A stretch of DNA of 64,000 bases from an uncultured Kordiimonas sp. (GCA_947503575.1 CANNDZ010000001.1:806001-870000), one strand, 5' to 3'. Numbered from the stretch's first letter, positions 46,931 to 56,983 are shown. Made by a program: numbers and translations. Notes: generated by a model not told the origin, from the letters alone.

Positions 46931-49840
46931 ATGGGTGCAGACCTGGACCGTATCGCAGCACTGGAGGGTGTCAGCCCCCAGTTTGTTGAAAGCCTGTATG
47001 ACCAATATACCGTTGATCCCACATCTGTGGACCAAGACTGGCAGACATATTTCCAGACACTGGAATCCGGCCTGCAGAAAACGGGTCCAAGTTGGGCGCG
47101 GTCTGACTGGCCCCTGCGCCCCGACGATGACCTGACCACCGGGCTTGATGGCTCGGACATGTTCATCGAAAGCGATGCACCCAAAGCGGCAACAGGATCT
47201 GCTGTATCCGCAGAGGACGTGCGCGCCGCAACAATCGATAGCATTCGTGCCTTAATGATGGTGCGGACCTACCGGGTGCGTGGCCACCTGATGGCGAACC
47301 TTGATCCACTCGGTCTTGAGGACCGCCCTACGCACACCGAACTGGAACCTTCCACCTATGGCTTTGGCCCCGGCGACATGGACCGTCCGATCTTTATGGA
47401 CGGCGTGCTTGGCCTTGAAACGGCCACCATTCGGGAAATCATTGCCATACTGCGGCGTACCTATTGCTCGAACATTGGTGTCGAGTTTATGCACATCAAT
47501 GATCCCGATGAAAAAGCCTGGATTCAGCGCCAGATCGAAGGACGCGACAAAGAAATCCAGTTTACCGACCGGGGTAAAATTGCGATCCTGAACAAACTGA
47601 TTGAAGCTGTTGAATTTGAACGCTTCCTGGGCCGCAAATACACCGGTACCAAACGGTTCGGACTGGACGGCGGCGAAGCCATGGTCCCAGCGCTTGAAGG
47701 CGTAATGAAAACCGGTGGCCAGATGGGCCTGAGCGAAATTGTGATTGGCATGCCGCACCGGGGCCGATTGAACGTGCTTGCGAACGTCATGCAAAAGCCT
47801 TACCGCGCCATCTTCAATGAATTCCGTGGCGGCGCATCCACCCCGGATGATGTGCAAGGGTCCGGTGATGTGAAATATCACCTGGGCACCAGCGCTGACC
47901 GGGAATTTGATGACAATAAGGTTCATTTGTCGCTAAACGCGAACCCATCTCACCTTGAAGCGGTCAACCCGGTCGTTATTGGTAAGGTGCGCGCCAAGCA
48001 ACAAATGAAAGGCGACACCGACCGCACAGATACGCTGTCTCTTCTCTTGCACGGCGACGCTGCCTTTGCCGGGCAGGGCATTGTGCCTGAATGTTTTGGT
48101 ATGTCTGGTTTGCGTGGCTATAATACGGGTGGCACCATCCACTTTATTGTAAACAACCAGATCGGTTTTACCACCAGCCCTCAGTTTGCGCGCTCTTCAC
48201 CGTATCCGTCCGATGTGGCGAAAATGGTGCAGGCCCCAATCTTCCACGTGAACGGCGATGACCCTGAAGCTGTGGTGTTTGCGACCAAACTTGCCACAGA
48301 GTTCCGCATGGCGTTCAAACGCGATGTTGTCATTGATATGTTCTGTTACCGCCGTTTTGGTCACAACGAGTCGGACGAGCCTGCATTTACGCAACCTCTA
48401 ATGTATGCTGCGATCAAAAAGCACCCCGATGTGGTGAAACTGTACGCCGAAAAACTTAAGTCTGAAGGTCTTCTGACAGACGAACAGTTTACCCGCATGC
48501 AGGCTGAATTTGTCGCCTATCTGGAAGACGAGTTTGAAGCCGCTAAAGATTACCGCGTTAATAAAGCCGACTGGTTTGAAGGGAAGTGGCAAGGTCTTGG
48601 TCTCGCCGACAAAGACCATGAAAAGCGTCGCGCTGAAACCGGTGTGTCTGAGATGATGTTGCGTCAAGTGGGCGAGACACTGACCACCTATCCTGAAAAG
48701 TTCAACATTCACCGCACGCTCAAACGGGTGTTGGACAATAAGGTGAAAATGTTTGAAAGCGGCCAGGGATTTGACTGGGCTACCGCTGAGGCGCTCGCAT
48801 TTGGTACATTGTTGCGGGATGGCTATGATGTGCGACTATCTGGCCAGGATTGTGGTCGCGGTACCTTCAGCCATCGCCATGCCGTTTTTGTCGATCAAAA
48901 AACCGAAGATCGCTACATCCCGCTTAAGGACGTGAACGAAGAACAGCATTTTGAAGTTCTCGACAGTCACTTATCTGAGTTTGGTGTGCTGGGCTTTGAA
49001 TATGGATATTCCATGGCAAACCCCAATTGCCTGACGCTTTGGGAAGCCCAGTTTGGTGACTTTGCCAATGGTGCTCAAATCATTATTGACCAGTTTATCT
49101 GTTCGGCAGAAGCCAAATGGCTTCGCATGTCCGGCTTGGTAATGTTGTTGCCGCATGGCTATGAAGGCCAGGGGCCGGAGCATTCGTCCGCCCGCTTGGA
49201 ACGATACCTCCAGCTATCTGCAGAAGATAACTGGCAGGTGGTGAACTGCACAACACCGGCTAACTATTTCCATGCGCTGCGGCGGCAGATGCTGCGTCCA
49301 TTCCGCAAGCCGCTTATCGTGATGTCACCCAAGTCCTTGTTGCGGCACAAACGCTGTGTTTCAACTCTTTCTGAATTTGGGCCGGGGTCACAATTCCACC
49401 GTGTGCTTTGGGATGATGCAGAACTTGATAACGGGCTTTCAACGGCCAAGTTGAAGCCAAACAGCAAAATCAAGCGGGTGATCCTGTGTTCGGGCAAGGT
49501 GTATTTTGACCTTCTGGAAGAACGCGATGCGCGCGGTCTGGATGATACCTATATCCTGCGGGTCGAGCAGTTATTTCCTTTCCCGACCCATGCATTGCGA
49601 ACCGAATTGAAGCGGTTCAAGAATGTTGAAAGCATTGTTTGGTGCCAGGAAGAGCCTCGTAACATGGGGTCGTGGACCTATATAAACGAGCCGCTTGAAG
49701 CCTTGTTGACGGTTATGAAAATGCCGGTCACACGGGCATCGTATGCAGGCCGGGCAGCCAGCGCGTCCACCGCGACCGGCCAGGCATCCAAGCATGCGGC
49801 AGAACAAGAAGCGCTTGTCAATGAAGCCCTGACCGGCTGA
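46931..49840 (+). CDS. sucA: 2-oxoglutarate dehydrogenase E1 component SucA
   Basis: About 969 residues from ATG 46931. E1 decarboxylates 2-oxoglutarate with thiamine diphosphate and passes succinyl to SucB. The N-terminal FVESLYDQYTVDPTSVDQDWQTYF is the E2-docking segment. IVIGMPHRGRLNVLANVM, HLSLNANPSHLEAVNPVV, GDAAFAGQGIVPECFGMSGL (ThDP GDAAFAGQG) and NNQIGFTTSP are classic, as is the C-terminal LEERDARGLDDTYILRVEQLFPFP and VWCQEEPRNMGSW. Length matches the family. Confidence 0.98.
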   Translation: MGADLDRIAALEGVSPQFVESLYDQYTVDPTSVDQDWQTYFQTLESGLQKTGPSWARSDWPLRPDDDLTTGLDGSDMFIESDAPKAATGSAVSAEDVRAATIDSIRALMMVRTYRVRGHLMANLDPLGLEDRPTHTELEPSTYGFGPGDMDRPIFMDGVLGLETATIREIIAILRRTYCSNIGVEFMHINDPDEKAWIQRQIEGRDKEIQFTDRGKIAILNKLIEAVEFERFLGRKYTGTKRFGLDGGEAMVPALEGVMKTGGQMGLSEIVIGMPHRGRLNVLANVMQKPYRAIFNEFRGGASTPDDVQGSGDVKYHLGTSADREFDDNKVHLSLNANPSHLEAVNPVVIGKVRAKQQMKGDTDRTDTLSLLLHGDAAFAGQGIVPECFGMSGLRGYNTGGTIHFIVNNQIGFTTSPQFARSSPYPSDVAKMVQAPIFHVNGDDPEAVVFATKLATEFRMAFKRDVVIDMFCYRRFGHNESDEPAFTQPLMYAAIKKHPDVVKLYAEKLKSEGLLTDEQFTRMQAEFVAYLEDEFEAAKDYRVNKADWFEGKWQGLGLADKDHEKRRAETGVSEMMLRQVGETLTTYPEKFNIHRTLKRVLDNKVKMFESGQGFDWATAEALAFGTLLRDGYDVRLSGQDCGRGTFSHRHAVFVDQKTEDRYIPLKDVNEEQHFEVLDSHLSEFGVLGFEYGYSMANPNCLTLWEAQFGDFANGAQIIIDQFICSAEAKWLRMSGLVMLLPHGYEGQGPEHSSARLERYLQLSAEDNWQVVNCTTPANYFHALRRQMLRPFRKPLIVMSPKSLLRHKRCVSTLSEFGPGSQFHRVLWDDAELDNGLSTAKLKPNSKIKRVILCSGKVYFDLLEERDARGLDDTYILRVEQLFPFPTHALRTELKRFKNVESIVWCQEEPRNMGSWTYINEPLEALLTVMKMPVTRASYAGRAASASTATGQASKHAAEQEALVNEALTG

Positions 49841-49897
49841 CACCGGTGGACTGAAACAGCAAGCTGATAAAGAGATTAGAAACTAGGAGCACTGAAG

Positions 49898-51160
49898 GTG
49901 GCAATTGAAGATATCGTAATCCCGCAAATGGGGGAATCGGTGGCCGAAGGCTCAATCGGAACCTGGCTAAAGCAGGTTGGTGATGCGGTGGCACAAGATG
50001 AACCCATCGTTGAGGTTGAAACTGACAAAGTGGCGATGGAAGTTCCAAGCCCGGTCGCTGGCGTTCTTGTTGAACAGTTGGTCGCCGAGGGGGACACGGT
50101 CGAAATTGGTGCCCTGATTGCGCGCGTCGATACCGAAGGCAAGGCGTCTGGTGCGCCTGCCCCGGCACCGGCACCTGCTGCGGCATCAGAACCGGCCCCG
50201 GCTCCTGCGCCCGCACCAGCGGCGGCACCCGCATCCGCCCCAGCCCCCGCAACGGCCGCACCCGCTCCTGCCCCACAGGACTTGATGCCGATGTCACCAG
50301 CGGTACGACGCATGGTACAGGATTATAACCTTGATGCTGGCTCTATCACCGGCACAGGCAAAGACGGGCGCCTGACCAAAGGCGATGTGCTGAAAGCCAT
50401 TGAAAGCGGGTCAGCCCGCACGGTTTCAGCACCGATGGCGGCTGCCGCGGAACCTGCAGGCCCGCGTGAAGAACGCGTGAAGATGACGCGTTTGCGGAAA
50501 ACCATCGCCGCCCGCCTTAAGGACGCGCAAAACACGGCGGCCATGCTTACGACCTACAACGAAGTGGACATGACAGCGGTAATGGCCGCCCGTGCCAAAT
50601 ACAAAGACCTGTTTGCCAAAAAACATAATATCAAGCTTGGTTTCATGAGCTTTTTCACCAAAGCTTGTTGCCTTGCGCTAAAGGAAGTTCCGGCAGTGAA
50701 TGCGCGGATCGACGGCGAAGAGATTGTGTATCATAACTTCGCGAACATCGGTGTTGCGGTATCCAGCCCGAACGGCCTCGTTGTGCCGGTCCTGAAGGAT
50801 GCGCAGGACATGTCTTTCGCAGATACAGAATTGTCGATTGCGGGTTACGGTAAAAAAGCCCGCGACGGCAAGCTGACCATGGCTGATATGCAAGGCGGCA
50901 CCTTTACCATTTCTAATGGCGGTATTTTTGGCTCCCTAATGTCGAGCCCGATTTTGAATGCCCCCCAGTCTGCTATTCTGGGTATGCACAAAATTCAGGA
51001 ACGCCCCATGGCAATAGGCGGCGAGGTTGTTATCCGCCCGATGATGTATTTGGCGCTATCGTATGACCACCGGTTGATTGATGGCCGCGAGGCCGTGACC
51101 TTCCTGGTGCGCGTTAAAGAAGCCCTGGAAGATCCAACCCGTCTTCTTCTGGATATGTAA
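49898..51160 (+). CDS. sucB: Dihydrolipoyl succinyltransferase (E2) SucB
   Basis: A 420-residue acyltransferase starting with GTG 49898 after GGAGCACTGAAG. Lipoyl domain 1-78 with Lys44 in [13 protein letters not shown]; a long Ala/Pro linker (about 88-125); an E1/E3-binding domain ([34 protein letters not shown]); and the catalytic domain with [29 protein letters not shown] and the active-site [13 protein letters not shown]. The linker makes a strong antisense frame that is not a gene. Confidence 0.97.
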   Translation: MAIEDIVIPQMGESVAEGSIGTWLKQVGDAVAQDEPIVEVETDKVAMEVPSPVAGVLVEQLVAEGDTVEIGALIARVDTEGKASGAPAPAPAPAAASEPAPAPAPAPAAAPASAPAPATAAPAPAPQDLMPMSPAVRRMVQDYNLDAGSITGTGKDGRLTKGDVLKAIESGSARTVSAPMAAAAEPAGPREERVKMTRLRKTIAARLKDAQNTAAMLTTYNEVDMTAVMAARAKYKDLFAKKHNIKLGFMSFFTKACCLALKEVPAVNARIDGEEIVYHNFANIGVAVSSPNGLVVPVLKDAQDMSFADTELSIAGYGKKARDGKLTMADMQGGTFTISNGGIFGSLMSSPILNAPQSAILGMHKIQERPMAIGGEVVIRPMMYLALSYDHRLIDGREAVTFLVRVKEALEDPTRLLLDM

Positions 51161-51171
51161 GGCAAATACTG

Positions 51172-52578
51172 ATGTCTGATACTTATGATGTTGTTATAAT
51201 TGGTTCTGGCCCTGGTGGGTATGTCGCGGCAATCCGGGCGGCTCAGCTTGGCCTTAAAACCGCCTGTATTGAAAAACGTGAAACACTGGGCGGTACGTGC
51301 CTGAATGTGGGCTGTATGCCTTCCAAAGCCTTGTTGCACGCATCGCACCTTTACCATGAAGCGGCCCATGATTTTGCCAAATATGGCATTAAGGCAACCG
51401 GCGTGAAATTTGACCTCGGCGAGATGATGGCTGCCAAGGACAAAACCGTTTCCGGCCTGACGGGCGGCATCGAGTTTTTGTTCAAGAAAAACAAGATCGA
51501 CTGGATCAAGGGCGCTGGGCGTTTTACCGGTAAAGACACCATCGAGGTTGCGTTGAACGACGGCGGCACGCAAACGATAAAAGCCAAAAACACCATCATC
51601 GCCACCGGCAGTGATGTGGCCAGCCTGCCGGGCATCGAGATTGATGAAAAACAGATTGTATCCTCCACCGGTGCGCTAGAGCTGCCGAAGGTGCCAAAGC
51701 ATCTGGTGGTTATCGGCGGCGGTGTCATCGGGCTGGAGCTGGGGTCCGTCTGGGCGCGGCTGGGGTCAGACGTAACAGTCATCGAATTTATGCATCAGGT
51801 TCTGCCAGGCATGGACGGCGAGGTCAGAAAGACCTTTGGCCGTATCCTGAAAAAGCAGGGAATGACGCTGAAACTGTCATCCAAGGTAACGGGTGTTGAG
51901 AAGCTGAAAAGCAAGGTCAAGGTGACGTATGAGCCGGTTAAAGGCGGCGATTCTGTCACTATTGATGCGGATACGGTGCTGGTGTCTGTTGGCCGCCGCC
52001 CCTATACAGACGGCCTGGGCCTTGAAACCATTGGCGTCGAAATGGACGACCGTTCACGCATTAAAATTAACTCTGACTTTTCAACTAACGTGCCGGGCGT
52101 TTGGGCCATCGGTGATGTGGTGGAAGGCCCGATGCTGGCTCACAAAGCTGAAGACGAAGGTGTGGCCTGCGCCGAAAACATTGCAGGCCTAACAGGGTAC
52201 GTGAACCATGATGTGATCCCTGGTGTGGTCTATACCTTCCCGGAGGTCGCGAGCGTCGGCAAAACCGAGGAAGAATTGAAGGATGCAGGCATTGCCTTTA
52301 CGGCAGGCAAGTTTCCCTTCACGGCGAACAGCCGGGCAAAAGCCAACCAGTTTACAGACGGTTTTGTAAAAATTCTGGCGGACAAGGAAACCGACCGTGT
52401 GCTTGGCATCCACATTATCGGTGCGGACGCAGGCAACATGATCGCGCAAGCCGCAACGGCGATGGAGTTTGGCGCAAGCGCAGAAGACATTGCGCTAACT
52501 TGCCATGCGCACCCGACCGAAACCGAAGCGATGAAAGAGGCGGCGCTGGCCGTACATGGCCGCACCATTCATATGTAG
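51172..52578 (+). CDS. lpd: Dihydrolipoyl dehydrogenase (E3)
   Basis: A 468-residue FAD disulfide oxidoreductase that reoxidises lipoyl groups with NAD. VVIIGSGPGGYVAAIRAAQLG binds FAD; Cys43 and Cys48 in GGTCLNVGCMPSK are the redox pair; VVIGGGVIGLELGSVWARLGSDVTVIE binds NAD; and CHAHPTETEAMKEAAL has the catalytic His-Glu. It ends the mdh-suc-lpd cluster and is followed by a strong terminator. It would serve the 2-oxoglutarate complex and possibly other lipoyl complexes. Confidence 0.97.
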   Translation: MSDTYDVVIIGSGPGGYVAAIRAAQLGLKTACIEKRETLGGTCLNVGCMPSKALLHASHLYHEAAHDFAKYGIKATGVKFDLGEMMAAKDKTVSGLTGGIEFLFKKNKIDWIKGAGRFTGKDTIEVALNDGGTQTIKAKNTIIATGSDVASLPGIEIDEKQIVSSTGALELPKVPKHLVVIGGGVIGLELGSVWARLGSDVTVIEFMHQVLPGMDGEVRKTFGRILKKQGMTLKLSSKVTGVEKLKSKVKVTYEPVKGGDSVTIDADTVLVSVGRRPYTDGLGLETIGVEMDDRSRIKINSDFSTNVPGVWAIGDVVEGPMLAHKAEDEGVACAENIAGLTGYVNHDVIPGVVYTFPEVASVGKTEEELKDAGIAFTAGKFPFTANSRAKANQFTDGFVKILADKETDRVLGIHIIGADAGNMIAQAATAMEFGASAEDIALTCHAHPTETEAMKEAALAVHGRTIHM

Positions 52579-52599
52579 TTTCATGGGAACTCGAAATTG

Positions 52600-52629
52600 A
52601 AAAAGCCCCGGTTAGCGCCGGGGCTTTTT
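52600..52629 (+). terminator. Rho-independent terminator after lpd
   Basis: AAAAAGCCCCGG (52600-52611) pairs perfectly with CCGGGGCTTTTT (52618-52629) around TTAGCG. The A run on the left could also serve the convergent minus-strand gene whose stop is at 52641. Confidence 0.92.
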
Positions 52630-52640
52630 GTTGCTTATGG

Positions 52641-53285
52641 CTAGCCGCGTTTTAACCCCAATTGATCCAACCGCCATCTAAGCGTATCAATCCGGTCTTG
52701 CCCAAAAAACGGCTCACCGCGCACAACCATGGTTGGCACACCCCAATGCCCGGCCTTCTCAAGGCCCTCGTGATTGCGCTCAACTTCCTGCAAATGATCG
52801 CCGTCTTTAATCGCTTCATCCATGTCGGCCAAATCGAGGCCTGCTGCTGCCGCCGCCTTGTGCAAATGGTCACCTTGATCCCAGCCCTCTGTCCCGCCGT
52901 AAACCAGATGAGACACTTCTTTGGCAAACGCAACGCCCTTGCCGCGCCTTTGTGCTTCCACACCCAGTTTCGCTAGTCGCATAATAAGGGGCTGGTCCTC
53001 CGCCACCTGAAAAGTTTCATAGTCCTGAACCACCGGATCAGGTTTAGGGGGGAAATGCATGGGCATGCCAAGAAACTCTGCCCGCCTTGAAGAGTCCATC
53101 ACGATGTAAAAAGCGGGCTTTTTGTTCGATGCGTCAAACAGCGTTTTTTTGGTTCTAAGCGCAACCGGGAACACCACGCGCAGATTTACCTCCACATTAT
53201 ACTCTTCGATGAGCGTTTCGAGATCCGGGGTCACCAAATAAGAATAGGGGCTTCTGAAAGACCAATAAACGTCAATGGGTTCCAT
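52641..53285 (-). CDS. 2-hydroxychromene-2-carboxylate isomerase/DsbA-like family protein
   Basis: About 214 residues from ATG 53285, preceded by an excellent GGAGGAATGT; a start 12 nt earlier lacks this site. DVYWSFRSPYSYLVTPDLETLIEEY is the thioredoxin-like HCCA-isomerase opening with the GSH-binding Ser. GVPTMVVRGEPFFGQDRIDTLRWRLDQ is the matching end, with the cis-Pro in VPTM. Family members isomerise aromatic ring-cleavage products or act as kappa-class GSTs. The substrate here is unknown; no aromatic catabolic genes are near. Confidence 0.85.
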   Translation of the reverse strand: MEPIDVYWSFRSPYSYLVTPDLETLIEEYNVEVNLRVVFPVALRTKKTLFDASNKKPAFYIVMDSSRRAEFLGMPMHFPPKPDPVVQDYETFQVAEDQPLIMRLAKLGVEAQRRGKGVAFAKEVSHLVYGGTEGWDQGDHLHKAAAAAGLDLADMDEAIKDGDHLQEVERNHEGLEKAGHWGVPTMVVRGEPFFGQDRIDTLRWRLDQLGLKRG

Positions 53286-53378
53286 ACATTCCTCCATGCT
53301 GAGTTCTTTGGGGCATTTAAGCAGAGAGAGCGTGTTTTATATATAGCAAACTAGGGCGGTTGGTTATGGAGGTGGGGA

Positions 53379-53891
53379 TTATGCCTTTGCTCCCAAGTCC
53401 AGGATCGCGCCTTCGTGACGCAACAACCATTCCTTGCGTTCAAGGCCGCCTGCGTATCCGGTCAGCGAGCCATCCGCGCCGATCACGCGGTGGCAGGGAT
53501 GGATGAGCCCGATGGGGTTGCGGCCATTGGCGCGCCCAATCGCGCGGGCGCTGGAGTTCAGGCGTTTGGCCATGCCACCGTAGCTGTCGGTCAGCCCGGC
53601 CTTTATGGACTTCAGGTCCTGCCAAACCCTGCGTTCATAGTCTGTACCCATGGGGGCCGTCTTAAGGCCGTTTAACGCGTCCCGGTCACCAGCGAAGTAG
53701 GCGTCAAACACATCCGTGATAGCCGCTGGGCAATCGCCGGTTGTCACACCGCGATCCGAATAATATTGCGCTAATTGTCTTTCCACCCGCTGCTTGCGGT
53801 CAGCAAACTCGCAGATCACAATTGTTTCGCCGTCTAGCACCAAGATAATATCGCCAAGAGGGCTCTTGAGTGTGGTTTTGACGAGCTTCAT
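53379..53891 (-). CDS. ogt: Methylated-DNA-protein cysteine methyltransferase (Ogt/AdaB)
   Basis: 170 residues from ATG 53891, which overlaps the stop of the upstream ada-like gene (ATGA) and has GGAG upstream. It transfers methyl groups from O6-methylguanine in DNA to its own Cys133 in IGLIHPCHRVIGADGSLTGYAGGLERKEWLL. ANGRNPIG is the DNA-binding helix with the Arg finger. Fused to Ada in E. coli, it is a separate gene here, as with AdaB in Bacillus. Confidence 0.93.
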   Translation of the reverse strand: MKLVKTTLKSPLGDIILVLDGETIVICEFADRKQRVERQLAQYYSDRGVTTGDCPAAITDVFDAYFAGDRDALNGLKTAPMGTDYERRVWQDLKSIKAGLTDSYGGMAKRLNSSARAIGRANGRNPIGLIHPCHRVIGADGSLTGYAGGLERKEWLLRHEGAILDLGAKA

Positions 53892-54472
53892 GTGTGTCTC
53901 CATTCGCTTTTTCGTTTCCATTCACTTGGAGGGGTCCCAAACGCCTCTTTAAATACGTCGTTGAAACGCCGCACACTTTGGAAGCCGGACGCAAACGCGA
54001 CATCAGCAATCGCTGCGTCGGGGTCTGCCAGCAAAGTGGTGGCAATCGACAGGCGATTTTCCTGCTTCACATCCATCGGGCTTTTGCCCAGATGGTCGTT
54101 AAATAAACGCCTAAGGTGACGGTCTGTCACACCAAGCTTGTCTGCCAGGTCTGAAAGGCTTTCCGGCCCTTCTGGTTCTGCTAACAGCCGGAGCGCCCGG
54201 CTGACTGTCGCTTTGGTGCCTTGCCAGGCCGGGCTGCCGGGGCGACTTTCGGGTCGGCAGCGTTTGCAGGCCCTGAACCCGGCCATCGCTGCCGTCGCCG
54301 CATCGGCATAATACAGCACATTTTGCGGTTTTGGTTTGGGGGCAGGGCAAATAGGTCTGCAATAAATCCCCGTGCTGGTGACGGCAAAAAATAGTTTTCC
54401 GTCAAACCGTGCATCACGGTTTAATAAGGCTTCATACAGCAGGTGGCGGGTATGCGGGTCGGTCATATTCAT
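53888..54472 (-). CDS. Ada-like methylphosphotriester sensor and AraC regulator (AdaA type)
   Basis: About 194 residues from ATG 54472 (AAGGT upstream). An Ada zinc-binding domain (about 1-80) has Cys38, Cys42, Cys69 and Cys72 (GIYCRPICPA and ACKRCRPE); Cys38 is the expected methyl acceptor from DNA phosphotriesters. An AraC-type domain follows (LSDLADKLGVTDRHLRRLFNDHLG, IADVAFASGFQSVRRFNDVFKEAFG). Once methylated it should activate the adaptive response, starting with its own operon with ogt. The C-terminal O6-methylguanine domain of E. coli Ada is absent, replaced by the next gene. Confidence 0.92.
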   Translation of the reverse strand: MNMTDPHTRHLLYEALLNRDARFDGKLFFAVTSTGIYCRPICPAPKPKPQNVLYYADAATAAMAGFRACKRCRPESRPGSPAWQGTKATVSRALRLLAEPEGPESLSDLADKLGVTDRHLRRLFNDHLGKSPMDVKQENRLSIATTLLADPDAAIADVAFASGFQSVRRFNDVFKEAFGTPPSEWKRKSEWRHT

Positions 54473-54535
54473 GAAATAGACCTTAGCGCGAAACCGGATC
54501 AAACACTCGCTGTTTTCGGACCTTTGTTGTGCGGG

Positions 54536-54871
54536 CTACCCGGCGCCAAAAGCGCGGCCCGCGATCAAAATCGTGACAGCGATGGCCAGAAACGGCAACA
54601 GATCAACGCGAGGCAATCGCATTCGACTGCGCATGGCATGCAGAAACGCGTGTCCTGCCCGCGCTGAAAACAAAAAGGTGATAGCACTGAGAACGGCGAG
54701 CGAGACAGCTTGCCACTGGCTGCCATCTGCTTGCTCAATCAAAAATGACCAGAAGTGGTAGGTTGCAAAGCAGAACACAATAGCCCATAGCGCGATCGCG
54801 AAATACAGTGCAGTCAGTGTCCAACCGCGAAAGCGTTCTATATGTTTGTGTTTGTCAGGCCCGTCCGCCAC
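54536..54871 (-). CDS. Small membrane protein of unknown function
   Basis: About 111 residues from a GTG at 54871 with GGGGGTAAC upstream; this start avoids overlap with xerC, whose stop is at 54876. Three hydrophobic segments (LTALYFAIALWAIVFCFATYHFW, VSLAVLSAITFLFSAR and LLPFLAIAVTILIAGRAFGAG) separated by a basic loop (HAMRSRMRLPR). No family recognised. The tight spacing suggests an operon with COQ9 and xerC. Confidence 0.6.
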   Translation of the reverse strand: MADGPDKHKHIERFRGWTLTALYFAIALWAIVFCFATYHFWSFLIEQADGSQWQAVSLAVLSAITFLFSARAGHAFLHAMRSRMRLPRVDLLPFLAIAVTILIAGRAFGAG

Positions 54872-54875
54872 GCCG

Positions 54876-55838
54876 TTACCCCCGTTTGAAGGCCTGATCA
54901 TACACATCGCGTAGCCGGGCGCTATCCACTTCTGTATATATCTGGGTCGCTTTCAGGTCAGCATGCCCCAGCAGTTCCTGTATAGTGCGCAAGTCCCCGC
55001 CGCGTGACAACAAGTGGGTTGCAAAACTGTGCCTAAGGGCATGAGGGGTCGCGCTTTCGGCCAAACCCAAGGCATCGCGCACTTTCTGCATCGCGGCTTG
55101 TATCATGCGCGGATTCAACCGACCACCGCGTTTGCCTACAAACAGAGGTTTGCCTGCCGTTAAGGCAAAAGGGCAGGCTGCTTCATAGGTTTCAATGGCG
55201 GATCGCACAGCAGGCAGGATGGGTACAATCCGCTCCCGCCCGCGTTTGCCGGTTATGTGCATGGTGTCGCCGGGCGGGATGTCCCCCCCATTCAGCGCCA
55301 GCGCTTCGCCGATCCGCAAGCCGCATCCGTAAAGCAGTGAGATAACCGCCAAGTCCCGCGCTGCCACCCAGTCTTCGTCCGCCAATTCGGGCAATGTTTC
55401 CATTACTGATTTCGCGGCTTCTTCTGTTAGGGGGCGGGGTACGCGGTGTGGTATTTTCGGGGACTGCACGGCTTCTATGGCGTCATTCTCAAGGCCTTCG
55501 ACGCGCGCCAGATAGCGATAATAATTCCTGATTGATGACAAAAGCCGCGCTGCTGACTGTGACGACAGGCCATCCGCGCGCCGCGCTGCGAGAAAGGCAC
55601 GAAAATCGCGTATCTGAAGACCTGCGAGCATGCTGGTTTCCACGATCTCACCGCGATAATCGCCGATGAAGGCGATGAAAAGACCAACATCACGGCCGTA
55701 AGCATCAAGCGTATTGCGGGCAACACGCCGCTCTGTTTCCAGATAGCGACGCCATTTCTGGAGGGATTGAACAGTTGTCTGCCCGACCAGGGGCAGGCCG
55801 CATAAGTCTTCAAAAGAGGCAGGCTGCAGAGACTGCAC
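54876..55838 (-). CDS. xerC: Tyrosine recombinase XerC
   Basis: A 320-residue recombinase that resolves chromosome dimers at dif with XerD. SAM-like N domain (25-115) and catalytic domain with Arg175 (GCGLRIGEAL), Lys198, His265 and Arg268 (HALRHSFATHLL), His291 and nucleophile Tyr300 (LGHADLKATQIYTEV). The residues and length fit XerC rather than a phage integrase, and no att site or mobile genes flank it. It begins 1 nt after the COQ9 gene ends. Confidence 0.92.
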   Translation of the reverse strand: MQSLQPASFEDLCGLPLVGQTTVQSLQKWRRYLETERRVARNTLDAYGRDVGLFIAFIGDYRGEIVETSMLAGLQIRDFRAFLAARRADGLSSQSAARLLSSIRNYYRYLARVEGLENDAIEAVQSPKIPHRVPRPLTEEAAKSVMETLPELADEDWVAARDLAVISLLYGCGLRIGEALALNGGDIPPGDTMHITGKRGRERIVPILPAVRSAIETYEAACPFALTAGKPLFVGKRGGRLNPRMIQAAMQKVRDALGLAESATPHALRHSFATHLLSRGGDLRTIQELLGHADLKATQIYTEVDSARLRDVYDQAFKRG

Positions 55839-55839
55839 C

Positions 55840-56505
55840 TTATTGGCCCGGGTAGCGTATGCGCCCCAAAAATCGTGACAGGGATGGCAGGTTGGCGCTC
55901 ATGCCGCGCATTCTAAATTTGGCTGTTTCAATCTTCATAACATCTTCGATGCGCCGATCCAGAAAAGCCCAGGTGTCGACAAATTCGTCCGAGTCGTCAT
56001 TCAGCCAAAACAGCAACACAGCGCTAAACACAGCGCTCAGGGTTGCCCGCTTGGTGTACCAGTTATGGTCTGTGGAGGTGTCACAGGCCGCGCGCCACAT
56101 CACATCAGCAGTGTTCCACACGGCTTTGCTGCCCATCGCCAGATGTTGGGGCAATGCCAGCACGGTCAGGCCGCGGCGCACGGCTTCCCGCCGGTTGGCG
56201 TTCATTTCAAGCCGCGTACGGATTGCCACTGTTATGCGGTCACGAATTTTCATGGAAGGCAGGTCCAGTGTTGCAAGCTTATCAGCAAGCGCTGCATCTT
56301 CCGCATCCAGGTGCATCTGCAACGCTTCAATGGCACCGCCAGGGAACGCAAGCTCCGCCATGGGGTCGCTGATGCCAATGTCTGCGGCGGCATTCATCAG
56401 GGCTTTATCGGTCCAGCCATCAAACGGGACATGCTGGTCCATGGCCACCAGCAATGGCAGCCGTAATTCCTCGGGCGTCTGATCAGCAGTTTTTTGCGCA
56501 TTCAT
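55840..56505 (-). CDS. COQ9-family ubiquinone biosynthesis protein
   Basis: A 221-residue protein of the COQ9 family, found in Alphaproteobacteria and mitochondria, which binds lipids and helps the hydroxylation steps of ubiquinone synthesis. [18 protein letters not shown] and [24 protein letters not shown] form the TetR-like N part; [37 protein letters not shown] and [49 protein letters not shown] are the conserved lipid-binding core. The gene is divergent from rpsU and leads xerC. Confidence 0.92.
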   Translation of the reverse strand: MNAQKTADQTPEELRLPLLVAMDQHVPFDGWTDKALMNAAADIGISDPMAELAFPGGAIEALQMHLDAEDAALADKLATLDLPSMKIRDRITVAIRTRLEMNANRREAVRRGLTVLALPQHLAMGSKAVWNTADVMWRAACDTSTDHNWYTKRATLSAVFSAVLLFWLNDDSDEFVDTWAFLDRRIEDVMKIETAKFRMRGMSANLPSLSRFLGRIRYPGQ

Positions 56506-56770
56506 GGCTATCTCTCCAGTCTTGCTGTCATTTTTAACATGTAAACCAACCCTATGCGACCGACAAAGTGCCGCATTTTGCGCGCGATGCCATCATGTGG
56601 TATGGTCAGACCAATTAAACAGCTTTGCCGGTGCCCTTTTGGGGTGCTACGGAGCTTTTTGCGGTTTTAACTTGTGCGGTCGCCAAGCCTTTGATATACC
56701 GCGCCTGCCCTGTGGGTGTGCGCCCGGCTTGCCCCCCACGAATTTTGGCTATGAAAGGAGTGAGAAACCC

Positions 56771-56983
56771 ATGGAGGTTTCCGTTCGGGATAACAATGTG
56801 GACCAGGCTCTTCGTGCCCTGAAGAAAAAACTTCAGCGTGAAGGTGTGTACCGCGAAATGAAAATGCGCCGCTTCTATGAGAAGCCCTCTGAAAAGAAGG
56901 CTCGTGAGCAAGCAGCTGCTGTTCGCCGCGCCCGCAAACTAGAGCGTAAGCGCCTTGAGCGTGATGGTTTGGTGTCGAAGTAA
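56771..56983 (+). CDS. rpsU: 30S ribosomal protein S21
   Basis: 70 residues from ATG 56771 with GAAAGGAGTGAG upstream. The frame is open back to 56504 but [21 protein letters not shown] is the standard S21 opening. [38 protein letters not shown] is the basic helical tail. The 265-nt gap to COQ9 holds its promoter region; I see no other feature there. A terminator follows. Confidence 0.95.
   Translation: MEVSVRDNNVDQALRALKKKLQREGVYREMKMRRFYEKPSEKKAREQAAAVRRARKLERKRLERDGLVSK

Noticed and set aside
49876-50313. 145-codon antisense frame rich in Gly and Ala repeats in sucB
   Set aside because: It is the reverse reading of the Ala/Pro linker of SucB, not a gene or a tandem-repeat locus.
54876-55838. 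Phage-type integrase suggesting a mobile island
   Set aside because: Length, motif spacing and the COQ9/xerC context fit housekeeping XerC; no att repeats, tRNA or phage genes nearby.
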